From Streptomyces sp. CHD11 (GTDB lineage: Bacteria > Actinomycetota > Actinomycetes > Streptomycetales > Streptomycetaceae), in NCBI RefSeq assembly GCF_018638295.1, contig NZ_JABTTS010000005.1, forward strand, positions 1 through 64,000: a stretch of 64,000 bases of DNA. Reading direction: 5' to 3'. The position numbers and the translations under genes are program-made. The notes under the pieces are model-generated. The model did no database searches. It saw only the letters and a program-made list of their open reading frames with translations, and was not told the origin of the DNA. Within the stretch, counting starts at the first letter, position 1. Each line of letters starts with the position of its first letter. Positions 34,911 through 42,527 of this stretch are shown in pieces.

Positions 34911-36359
34911 ATGACCGCTCTCACGTCCGTCTGGTCCGCCCTCGGCGGCGATCCCGCCCTCCTCGCCCGGGTGTCGGCCGTCGAACGGCCCGGTGTGCTG
35001 CCCGCCCGGCTGCCGGTGCGGGACCTGGCCCGCGCCTGTGTGGGCGCGTGCGCGCTGGCCGCCGCCGAGCTCGGGGCGCGGCGGGCGGGAGACGACGAGG
35101 TACCGGCGGTGCGGGTGGACGACGGGGCGGTGGCGACGGCGTTCGTCAGCGAGCGGCACCTGCTGGTCGGCGGCCGGGCCCCGGAGAGCTTCGCCCCGCT
35201 GTCGCGCCTCTGGCGTACGGCGGACGGGTGGGTGCGCACCCACGCCAACTATCCGCACCACCGGGCCCGGCTGCTCGACGCGCTGGGTGTGGCGGACGAC
35301 CCGGACGCGGTGGCCCCGGCCGTCGCGGAGCGGTCCGCGCGCGAGATCGAGGAGACGGTGTACGCGGCGGGCGGCCTCGCCGTCGCCCTGCGTACGCCCG
35401 GGGAGTGGGCGGCGCACGAACAGGCCGCGGCGCTGCGGTCCCGTCCCCCGGTGGAGCTCTCGCGGCTGGACGCGTCCCCCGCGCGGGTGCTCACACGGGT
35501 GGGCCCAGGCCCGCTGCTGCCGGCCGCCGGACTGCGGGTGCTGGACCTCACCCGGGTCATCGCCGGCCCGGTCGCCACCCGCACCCTCGCCCTGCTCGGC
35601 GCGGACGTGCTGCGGGTGGACGCCCCGTGGCTGCCGGAACTCCCCGACCAGCACGCCGACACCGGCTTCGGGAAGCGGTCGGCGCTGCTGGACCTGGCCG
35701 CCGGCCGGGATCTCTTCGAGGAACTGCTGGCGACGGCGGACGTGGTGGTCACCGGGTACCGTCCGGGCGCCCTGGGCCGCTTCGGGCTGACCCCGCGGGA
35801 GCTCGCCGCGCGGCGTCCCGGAGTGGTGGTGGCCGAGCTGTCGGCGTGGGGCGCGTACGGGCCCTGGGACGGCCGGCGCGGTTTCGACAGCCTGGTGCAG
35901 GTGGCCACGGGAATCGCCTCGGCCGAGGCGCGGGAGGGCCGGCCCGGCGCGCTGCCGGCCCAGGCGCTCGACCACGGCACCGGGTACCTGCTGGCGGCCG
36001 GGGTGCTACGGGCCCTGACCGGCCAGACCGGCGAGGGCGGCAGCAGGCTCGTACGGGTGGCCCTGGCACGGACGGCGGGGTGGCTGCTGGAGGAGGCGGG
36101 GCACCTGCCGGAGGAGGCGGGCCACCCGCCGGAGAGAACGGGACGCCCGCCGGAGGGAACGGGCCACCCGCCGGAGGAAGCGGGGCGGGCGGGTGGGGCG
36201 GGTGCCGGTGAGGTGGGTCCCGGGCCGTGGCTGGCGGAGGCGGACAGTCCGCTGGGGCGGCTGCGGTACGCCCTGCCGCCGGTGTCGTTCGCCGGTGGCC
36301 CGCGCGACTGGGCGCGGCCGCCGGGGAGTTGGGGGGCGGATCCGGCGCGCTGGATGTGA
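34911..36359 (+). CDS. CaiB/BaiF family (class III) CoA transferase
   Basis: A 482-residue protein of the family III CoA transferases. The core begins with LRVLDLTRVIAGPVATRTLALLGADVLRVD; the Asp normally acting as nucleophile would be in the DHGTGYLLAAG region. The N-terminal 190 residues (VRVDDGAVATAFVSERHLL; WVRTHANYPHHRARLLDAL) form a second, partial CoA-transferase lobe as in long two-lobed members. A heptapeptide repeat interrupts the C-terminal part. ATG 34911 is preferred to GTG 34893. The acyl substrates are unknown, and the gene stands alone. Confidence 0.86.
   Translation: MTALTSVWSALGGDPALLARVSAVERPGVLPARLPVRDLARACVGACALAAAELGARRAGDDEVPAVRVDDGAVATAFVSERHLLVGGRAPESFAPLSRLWRTADGWVRTHANYPHHRARLLDALGVADDPDAVAPAVAERSAREIEETVYAAGGLAVALRTPGEWAAHEQAAALRSRPPVELSRLDASPARVLTRVGPGPLLPAAGLRVLDLTRVIAGPVATRTLALLGADVLRVDAPWLPELPDQHADTGFGKRSALLDLAAGRDLFEELLATADVVVTGYRPGALGRFGLTPRELAARRPGVVVAELSAWGAYGPWDGRRGFDSLVQVATGIASAEAREGRPGALPAQALDHGTGYLLAAGVLRALTGQTGEGGSRLVRVALARTAGWLLEEAGHLPEEAGHPPERTGRPPEGTGHPPEEAGRAGGAGAGEVGPGPWLAEADSPLGRLRYALPPVSFAGGPRDWARPPGSWGADPARWM
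36090..36194 (+). repeat. 21-bp in-frame repeat in the CoA transferase gene
   Basis: Five 21-bp units encode degenerate heptapeptides of the type E-E-A-G-H-P-P (EEAGHLP, EEAGHPP, ERTGRPP, EGTGHPP, EEAGRAG). They insert a Pro/Gly-rich loop between conserved segments without breaking the frame. Confidence 0.93.
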
Positions 36360-36445
36360 CGGCGGCGGCACACGCGCACGGAAGCACAATACGCACATTC
36401 CGCCCGGGACTTGCCCGATTGGTGTGATCTTGTGAAGATCCCGGG

Positions 36446-37453
36446 GTGACTCTGACGAAGCCCGTGCCCGGGGGGACCGGTGCACACAGGGGTACCCCGC
36501 GACCGGGTGCCGGGCGGGCCGCCGCCGTACTCGTGCTGGTGGTGCTGGGCGCGCTGATACCGCTCCTCGGCCCCGCCCCGGCGCTGCACGGCACCGGGGA
36601 GGAGGCGGCGCCCGGCACCGGCGGTACGGCCCTGCTCCGCACGCTGCTCTTCGCGGCGCTCGCCGTACCCGTCGGCGAACTGTTCGTACGACGGCTGGTC
36701 CGCTCCGTGCCGGGGGCTCCCGCCACCCTGCCCCCCAGCTGGTCGACGGCCGCGAACTGTGTCGGCCTGGCGGCCGCCGTCGCCCTCGCCGCCGTCGTGG
36801 CCGCCGGCAACCTCGTTCCCGGCAGCCTCGCCGACATCGACGTCGGCGGACTCCACGGCTCCCGGGACGGCAAGCTGGCCCTCCTGGAGGTCAACGGCTT
36901 CCTCGCGGCGGCCCTGTGCGCCGCCTCCGGCCGTCCCGCCACACAACTGTGGCCGCTGGCCGCGGTCGTCGTCGCGGAGGCGCTGCGCGCGCACCCGACG
37001 ACCGAGTACAGCCCCCTGATCGGCTCCGGGCTGACCCTGGTGCATCTGACCTGCGCGTCGCTCTGGGTGGGTGGTCTGGTGTACGCGCTGCGGACGATGA
37101 GGGTGTGGGGGCGCGACGAGGCGGGCGGCGCGCTGCTGGGGCGCTACGCGCGCGTGGCGGCCGTGCTGCTGGCCGCCATCACCGCGACGGGAGTGTGCAG
37201 TTCACTGCGCCGGATGCCGGCGGGGAGCATCCTGGAACAGCTGACGGACACCGCGTACGGACGGGTCCTCCTCGCCAAGGTGATCCTCATGGCCGGCGTC
37301 GCCGCCCTCGCGCTGTGGGCGCGGATCCGGCTGGCCCGCGCGGCCGATCCGCTGACCGCGAGTTCACCCGCGCGGGCCGAGGTGTACGCGCTCGCCCTGG
37401 TGGTCGCGGTGTCAGGACTCCTGACGGCGCTTCCGGTGCCGATCCGCTGGTGA
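36446..37453 (+). CDS. CopD-domain membrane protein
   Basis: A 335-residue polytopic protein with about eight membrane spans. The C-terminal half matches the CopD copper-export/uptake domain: LVHLTCASLWVGGLVYAL, then RYARVAAVLLAAITATGV and LAKVILMAGVAALALWARI. His in LVHLTC and the following Trp are typical. The start is a GTG right after CCCGGG, a weak ribosome binding site. No CopC domain is present, so copper transport is plausible but unproven. It ends at a complex hairpin region before the exonuclease gene. Confidence 0.88.
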   Translation: MTLTKPVPGGTGAHRGTPRPGAGRAAAVLVLVVLGALIPLLGPAPALHGTGEEAAPGTGGTALLRTLLFAALAVPVGELFVRRLVRSVPGAPATLPPSWSTAANCVGLAAAVALAAVVAAGNLVPGSLADIDVGGLHGSRDGKLALLEVNGFLAAALCAASGRPATQLWPLAAVVVAEALRAHPTTEYSPLIGSGLTLVHLTCASLWVGGLVYALRTMRVWGRDEAGGALLGRYARVAAVLLAAITATGVCSSLRRMPAGSILEQLTDTAYGRVLLAKVILMAGVAALALWARIRLARAADPLTASSPARAEVYALALVVAVSGLLTALPVPIRW

Positions 37454-37472
37454 CCGCGGGGCGGAAACGTCC

Positions 37473-37537
37473 GGGCACCTGTCCGTATGTGCCCCGGTAT
37501 CCGAACAGGTGCCCCGCGCGGGGCACCTGACGGACAG
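37473..37537 (+). terminator. Overlapping, mutually exclusive hairpins
   Basis: Three alternatives compete. A 10-bp stem pairs 37473-37482 with 37505-37514. A 24-nt perfect palindrome spans 37506-37529. An 8-bp stem pairs 37479-37486 with 37530-37537 and can enclose the palindrome. The simplest role is termination of the CopD transcript; an attenuator for the exonuclease gene, which starts 34 bp later, is possible. Confidence 0.6.
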
Positions 37538-37570
37538 CAGTGTCGGTCGCGGCCCGTATCCTCGTGAACC

Positions 37571-38545
37571 ATGCTCGAAGACCTCACCGCCGCAGCCCCC
37601 TCCCCCGCCACGTGGCCGGCCGCGTATCCCCGGGGGTACGCGGTCGTCGACGTCGAGACCACGGGGCTGGCCCGGGACGACCGCATCATCTCCGCGGCCG
37701 TCTACCGGCTGGACGCGCGGGGCGAGGTCGAGGACCACTGGTACACGGTCCTCGATCCGGAGCGCGATCCGGGCCCGGTGTGGATCCACGGCCTGACGAG
37801 CGAGATACTCAAGGGGGCGCCCCGCTTCCAGGAGGTCGCCGCGGAGTTCGCGGCCCGGCTGGAGGGCCGGGTACTGGTCGCGCACAACGCCGTATTCGAC
37901 TGGCAGATGATCGCCCGGGAGTACGCCCGCGCGCGCGGCGAGGCGCCGGTGAAGCAGCGGCTGTGCACCATCGCCCTCTCCAAGGAGCTGAAACTGCCGC
38001 TGCCCAACCACAAGCTGGAGTCCCTGGCCGCGCACTTCGGCGTCGTGCAGCAGCGGGCGCACCACGCGCTGGACGACGCGCGCGTGCTGGCGGAGGCGTT
38101 CCGGCCCAGTCTGCGGGCCGCGGCGGCGGGCGGTCTGCGGCTGCCGCTGCACGAGTGCCTGCCGCTGACCGAGTGGACGGACCGGCCCCGCATCGGACAG
38201 CAGGCCGGCCACGGCGGCCGGCATCCGGCCGGTTGGCGTCCGTCCCGGAAGCGGCCCGCGTGCCCCCACCCCAACCCGGGACGGTACGAACCGGGCAAGC
38301 GGCTCAAACAGGGCATGCGGGTGGCGTTCTCCGGAGACACCACCGTCGAGCGGGACCTGCTGGAGGACCGCGCGACCGAGGCCGGGCTGCACGTCGCCAC
38401 CAGTCTGTCCCGGCTGACCAGCCTCCTGGTCACCAACGACCCCGACTCGGGGACGTCCAAGGTGGTCAAGGCCCGGCAGTACGGCACGCCGGTGGTCGAC
38501 GAGGCGGCGTTCGGCCAGTTGCTCGGGGACGTCGAATCCGCCTGA
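37571..38545 (+). CDS. DEDDh 3'-5' exonuclease with BRCT-like tail
   Basis: A 324-residue protein. The exonuclease domain (about 20-190) has the acidic pair Asp27 and Glu29 in VVDVETTGL, the second motif in VLVAHNAVFDWQMIARE and the DEDDh His/Asp in RAHHALDDARVLAEAF, as in DNA polymerase III epsilon. The C-terminal 90 residues (MRVAFSGDTTVERDLLEDRA; TSLLVTNDPDSGTSKVVKA) form a BRCT-like domain. This layout is common in actinobacteria for stand-alone exonucleases thought to act in repair. It is not the replicative epsilon subunit, which lacks such a tail. Confidence 0.92.
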   Translation: MLEDLTAAAPSPATWPAAYPRGYAVVDVETTGLARDDRIISAAVYRLDARGEVEDHWYTVLDPERDPGPVWIHGLTSEILKGAPRFQEVAAEFAARLEGRVLVAHNAVFDWQMIAREYARARGEAPVKQRLCTIALSKELKLPLPNHKLESLAAHFGVVQQRAHHALDDARVLAEAFRPSLRAAAAGGLRLPLHECLPLTEWTDRPRIGQQAGHGGRHPAGWRPSRKRPACPHPNPGRYEPGKRLKQGMRVAFSGDTTVERDLLEDRATEAGLHVATSLSRLTSLLVTNDPDSGTSKVVKARQYGTPVVDEAAFGQLLGDVESA

Positions 38546-38653
38546 CCCGGCCGGGCGCGGCACGGCGTCCGGGCCGTACGGACGGGTGATTGGCGGGCGA
38601 CTCGCCCGCCGCCCGCTCGCCCCGCGGCGGGCCGACCGCTCACGCTGTGCCCC

Positions 38654-38890
38654 ATGGCGACATGTGAAGTGTGCGGCAACAGTTATGGAATGACCTTCGA
38701 GGTGCACGCGCAGGGCGGGGCGGTGCACGTCTTCGACTGCTTCGCCTGTGCGATCCACCGCATGGCCCCGATCTGCGAGCACTGCCGGGTGCGGATCATC
38801 GGCCAGGGCGTGGAGGCCGACGGGCACTGGTACTGCGGCGCCCACTGCGCCCGCGCGGAGGGGGCGGCGGGGATCGTCGACCGGGTGTGA
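38654..38890 (+). CDS. Small Cys-rich, zinc-ribbon-like protein
   Basis: A 78-residue protein with four Cys pairs or knuckles: CEVC at 4-7, CFAC at about 30, CEHC at about 43 and CGAHC at about 63, plus several His. The spacing resembles LIM or treble-clef double zinc ribbons. Streptomycete homologues have been labelled metallothionein-like, but the CxxC pairing fits a structural zinc fold better. The ATG is preceded by a weak ribosome binding site. It lies between the exonuclease and SURF1 genes, same strand; function unknown. Confidence 0.82.
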   Translation: MATCEVCGNSYGMTFEVHAQGGAVHVFDCFACAIHRMAPICEHCRVRIIGQGVEADGHWYCGAHCARAEGAAGIVDRV

Positions 38891-38941
38891 AGGGACGTAC
38901 CCGCGGACAAGCACCCCTCGGCGGAGTTGTACGGTCGGAGG

Positions 38942-39736
38942 GTGTACCGCTTTCTGTTGTCCCGCCAATGGGTGACCATCACCCTGGTCGCCCTGGTCCT
39001 CATCCCCACGATGATCTGGCTGGGCTTCTGGCAGATGGACCGCCATGACCAGCGCGCCGCCCGGAACCAACTGGTCACCGACGCGCTGGAGGCCGACCCG
39101 GTCCCGGTGGAGCGGCTCACCTCCCCGGGGCACGCCGTGACCCGGGCCGAGCGGTACCGCACCGTGACCGCCGTGGGCCGCTTCGACACGGATGACGAGG
39201 TCGTCGTCCGCCGCCGCACCAACGCCGACGACAAGGTCGGCTTCCACGTCCTCACCCCCTTCGTCCTCGACGACGGCCGAGTGCTGCTCGTCAACCGGGG
39301 CTGGATCCCCTCGGACGGGCCGAGCCAGACCGCCTTCCCCGAGGTTCCCGCTCCCCCGCGCGGCGAGATCACCATCCGGGGCCGGCTGATGCCCGACGAG
39401 ACGACCGAGGCGAGCGGTATCAAGGACCTCGAGGGTCTGCCGGACCGGCAGGTCATGCTGGTCAACAGTGAGCAGGAGGCCGAGCGGCTCGGCGCCCGGG
39501 TGCTCGGCGGGTACCTGGCGCAGACGGCGCCCGAGCCGCGGGACGGCACTCCGGAGCAGCTGGGGAGCCCCGGCAAGGAGAACGCGGCGCTGAACTACGC
39601 GTACGCCGTCCAGTGGTGGCTGTTCGCGGTGGCCGTGCCGGTCGGCTGGGTCGTGCTGGTCCGCCGTGAGCGGCGGGAGCGGTCCGGGGCGGCGGCGGTG
39701 CCGGACGCCGGGGAGCCGGCACCCGCGGTGGTGTAG
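38942..39736 (+). CDS. SURF1 family cytochrome oxidase assembly protein
   Basis: A 264-residue membrane protein. SURF1 proteins assist assembly of haem a3 into cytochrome c oxidase. The first span (WVTITLVALVLIPTMIWLGFWQ) and last span (AYAVQWWLFAVAVPVGWVVLV) flank an extracytoplasmic domain containing FHVLTPFVLDDGRVLLVNRGW, a family signature. GTG 38942 gives the MYRFLLSRQW start typical of the family; TTG 38927 is in frame upstream. A GGAGG precedes the GTG with almost no spacing, so the start is not certain. No oxidase genes are nearby. Confidence 0.92.
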   Translation: MYRFLLSRQWVTITLVALVLIPTMIWLGFWQMDRHDQRAARNQLVTDALEADPVPVERLTSPGHAVTRAERYRTVTAVGRFDTDDEVVVRRRTNADDKVGFHVLTPFVLDDGRVLLVNRGWIPSDGPSQTAFPEVPAPPRGEITIRGRLMPDETTEASGIKDLEGLPDRQVMLVNSEQEAERLGARVLGGYLAQTAPEPRDGTPEQLGSPGKENAALNYAYAVQWWLFAVAVPVGWVVLVRRERRERSGAAAVPDAGEPAPAVV

Positions 39737-39967
39737 CCCGGCCCCGCCGGGCCCACGCACCGTGACCGGGAGGCACCGGTGCGTGGCACGGCCCGCGCTC
39801 CTCTCCCGGTGCGGGGCGCTCTGTGCGAGAGTGGCGCGGCGCGCCGGGCGGGTGGCCGTCCGCGCGGCGCGCCGGGCGGAGGAGCCATCCGTCCGTTGTC
39901 ATCCGGACGGGCCCTCCGCGCAACTCTTCCCCGAGGGCACAGCACTCCAGGGACGGGGAGGTGACGC

Positions 39968-41530
39968 ATGGCCGACGGCGCCATGACCGCGACGTTCCTC
40001 GCCGTGATCGGCGGGGCGTCGCTGCTCGCCGTCACCGCGCGACGGCTCCGGCCGAGCGACAGGCTGCCCTCGCTGGAGGGCTGGGCGCTGGCCGACCGGA
40101 GCCTCGGCCCCGGCTGGACCTGGCTGCTGCTCGGCGGGACGGTCTACACCGCGTACACCTTCACCGCCGTCCCGGGTCTGGTGTACGGCAACGGCGCCCC
40201 CGCCTTCTTCGCGGTGCCGTACACGGTGATCGTCTGTCCGCTGGCGTTCGTGCTGCTCAGCCGCTTGTGGAGCGTGGCCCGGCGGCACGGTTACATCACC
40301 GCCGCCGACTTCGTGCGCGGCCGCTACGGCTCGCCCCCGCTGGCCCTGGCCGTCGCGCTGACCGGGATCCTGGCGACGATGCCGTACCTGGCGCTCCAGC
40401 TGCTCGGCATCCGCGCGGTGCTCACCGCGGGCGGTCTGTATCCGCACGGCGCCACCGGGGACCTGGTGATGGTGGGGGTGTTCGCGGGTCTCGCCGTGGC
40501 CACCTACCGGCACGGGCTGCGGGCGCCGACGGTGATCTCCGCGATGAAGGCGGTGGCGGTGTTCGTCTCGCTGACCGCCGTCTGCTGGCTGGTACTGGAG
40601 CGGTTCGGCGGCCCCGGAGCGGTCTTCGACGGGGCGGCGCGCGCCCTCGGCGGTACGGACACGGCCCACTCGCCGCTGCTGCTCGCGCCGGACCAGCAGC
40701 CCGCCTACGCCACGCTGGCGCTCGGCTCCGCGCTGGCGCTGCTGATGTACCCGCATGTGCTCACCGCCGGGTTCGCCGCCGACGGGACGCGCACCCTGCG
40801 CAAGGTGTCAGCGGGGCTGCCCGCCTGGACCGCGCTGCTGGCGCTGTTCGGGTTCCTCGGCATCGCGGCGCTGGCGGCCGGGGTGCGGGCCCCCGAGGGC
40901 GGGGCCGAGGCGGCGGTGCCGATGCTGGTCGACCGGCTGATGCCGGGCCCGCTGGCCGGGCTGGTGTTCGGTGCGATCGTGGTGGGCGCGCTGGTGCCGG
41001 CGGCGGTGATGTCGATCGCCGCGGCGACCAGTTTCGTACGGAACGTGTACGTCGAGTACGTCCATCCGACGGCCACGCCGAAACGGCAGGTGCGGGTCGC
41101 CAAGGCGGTGTCGCTGACCGCGAAGCTCGGCGCCGTGGCGTTCGTGTTCGGCCTGCGCGACCAGGACGCCGTCAATCTCCAGCTGCTCGGCGGGGTGTGG
41201 ATCCTGCAGATCTTCCCCGCGGTGGCCGTCGGGCTGTACACGCGGTGGCTGCATCCGCGGGCGCTGCTCGCGGGGTGGGCGGTGGGCATGGCCGCCGGAA
41301 CGTTTCTGGTGGTGCGCGAGGGGTTCTCCTCCATCGTGCCGCTCGGTACGGGCGACGGACCGCTGGAGATCTACGCCGGGGTCGCCGCCCTGCTGCTCAA
41401 TCTGACCGTCGCGGTGTCCGGCACCGCGGCCCTCGCACGGTTCGGTGTTCCGCGCGGCGCCGACGCCACCGACCTGTCGTCCCGGCTGACGGCCGGGCGA
41501 CGTCCGGAGACGGGAGCGAACAACTCGTGA
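39968..41530 (+). CDS. Sodium/solute symporter family protein
   Basis: A 520-residue protein with about 13 membrane spans of the SSS family (proline/monocarboxylate type). Typical segments are LEGWALADRSLGPGWTWLLLGG, HGYITAADFVRGRYG and a SIAAATSFVRNVYVEYVHP loop. The substrate cannot be read out. The 231-bp gap before it is GC-rich and holds no gene. Its stop overlaps the GTG start of the sigma factor gene (positions 41527-41530), so both are co-translated, an unusual pairing that suggests shared function or regulation. Confidence 0.9.
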   Translation: MADGAMTATFLAVIGGASLLAVTARRLRPSDRLPSLEGWALADRSLGPGWTWLLLGGTVYTAYTFTAVPGLVYGNGAPAFFAVPYTVIVCPLAFVLLSRLWSVARRHGYITAADFVRGRYGSPPLALAVALTGILATMPYLALQLLGIRAVLTAGGLYPHGATGDLVMVGVFAGLAVATYRHGLRAPTVISAMKAVAVFVSLTAVCWLVLERFGGPGAVFDGAARALGGTDTAHSPLLLAPDQQPAYATLALGSALALLMYPHVLTAGFAADGTRTLRKVSAGLPAWTALLALFGFLGIAALAAGVRAPEGGAEAAVPMLVDRLMPGPLAGLVFGAIVVGALVPAAVMSIAAATSFVRNVYVEYVHPTATPKRQVRVAKAVSLTAKLGAVAFVFGLRDQDAVNLQLLGGVWILQIFPAVAVGLYTRWLHPRALLAGWAVGMAAGTFLVVREGFSSIVPLGTGDGPLEIYAGVAALLLNLTVAVSGTAALARFGVPRGADATDLSSRLTAGRRPETGANNS

Positions 41531-42153
41531 GACGCAGACCGCACGCCCGGACCGCCCTGCCGCCGGCCCCCACGTCACCTCCGCCCGCCGCGCCCCCGCC
41601 GCCTTCCGCGGTTCCGGCCGGGCCGCTCGGGCCCGCCGTCACCGGCGCCGCCGACCTGGAGCGGGAGGCCGGTGTCGCCCGCCTCTTCGAACTGCACTAC
41701 TCCTCGATGCTGCGGCTCGCCGTGCTGCTCGGCGCCGACGACCCGGAGAACGTGGTCGCCGAGGCGTACTACCAGATCTACCGCAAGTGGCGGCGGCTGA
41801 AGGACGTGGCCGCCGCGGAGGCGTATCTGCGCTCCACGGTCTGCAATCTGACCCGGATGCGGATACGCCACCTCCAGGTCGCCCGCCGGCACGAGGAACA
41901 CCCGCCGGCCCCGGCCGACCGGACGGTGGCCTCCGCCGAGAACACCGCGCTGCTCCACGACGACCAGCGGGTGCTGATCGGCGCCCTGCAGCATCTTCCG
42001 GCCCGGCAGCGCGAGGCTCTGGTGCTGCGGCACTGGCTCGGGCTGAAGGAGAGCGAGATAGCCGCCGCGATGGGCATCACCCGCGGCTCCGTCAAGACAC
42101 ACACCTCGCGCGGTATCGCCGCGCTGACCCAGGCGATGGAGGCCCGGCGATGA
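41527..42153 (+). CDS. ECF-type RNA polymerase sigma factor
   Basis: A 208-residue sigma-70 family protein with a 35-residue Pro/Ala-rich N-terminal extension. Region 2 runs from LFELHYSSMLRLAVLLGADD to AYLRSTVCNLTRMRIRHLQ. Region 4 (LQHLPARQREALVLRHWLGL; EIAAAMGITRGSVKTHTSRG) is a clear helix-turn-helix and resembles SigE/SACE-type actinobacterial ECF factors. The GTG start overlaps the symporter stop, and its own stop overlaps the next gene by 4 bp. The next gene is a one-span membrane protein, the usual place of an anti-sigma factor. Target promoters are unknown. Confidence 0.92.
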   Translation: MRRRPHARTALPPAPTSPPPAAPPPPSAVPAGPLGPAVTGAADLEREAGVARLFELHYSSMLRLAVLLGADDPENVVAEAYYQIYRKWRRLKDVAAAEAYLRSTVCNLTRMRIRHLQVARRHEEHPPAPADRTVASAENTALLHDDQRVLIGALQHLPARQREALVLRHWLGLKESEIAAAMGITRGSVKTHTSRGIAALTQAMEARR

Positions 42154-42515
42154 CGCATCGAGACGCGACTCCGTCGCGTGGCACCAGCCCGGACCGCGCG
42201 GACCGCGGCCGGACCGAACCGCCCCGCCCGCCGGACGCGGAGCGCACCGAACGGGAACTGCGCGAGGCCCTCCGAGTGCTGGCCGGCGAGGTGCTGCCGG
42301 ACCCCGACGCCTACCGCACCGCGCGCGGCGAGTGGCTGCGCCGGGAACGCCGGCGGCGGCTCGTGCTCACCGTACTCGTCGCGGTCGTCTTCACCCTGGC
42401 CACGCTGATCGGCCTGTGGGTGCTCAACCAGGCCCCCTCCCAGCCCGGAGTCATCTTCTCCGGTGACGGCGCCGCGGCGGCCGACGGCCCGTCACTCCTC
42501 CGGCTTCGCCCCTGA
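42150..42515 (+). CDS. One-span membrane protein, candidate anti-sigma factor
   Basis: A 121-residue protein: a charged N-terminal domain (RTERELREALRVLAGEVLPDP) of about 70 residues, one membrane span (LVLTVLVAVVFTLATLIGLWVL at roughly 75-96) and a short outer tail. The order and ATGA overlap with the sigma gene fit an anti-sigma factor, but there is no ZAS His-Cys motif, so this is inference from context. Homologues are usually called hypothetical. Confidence 0.75.
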   Translation: MTHRDATPSRGTSPDRADRGRTEPPRPPDAERTERELREALRVLAGEVLPDPDAYRTARGEWLRRERRRRLVLTVLVAVVFTLATLIGLWVLNQAPSQPGVIFSGDGAAAADGPSLLRLRP

Positions 42516-42527
42516 TTGCCACGCCCG

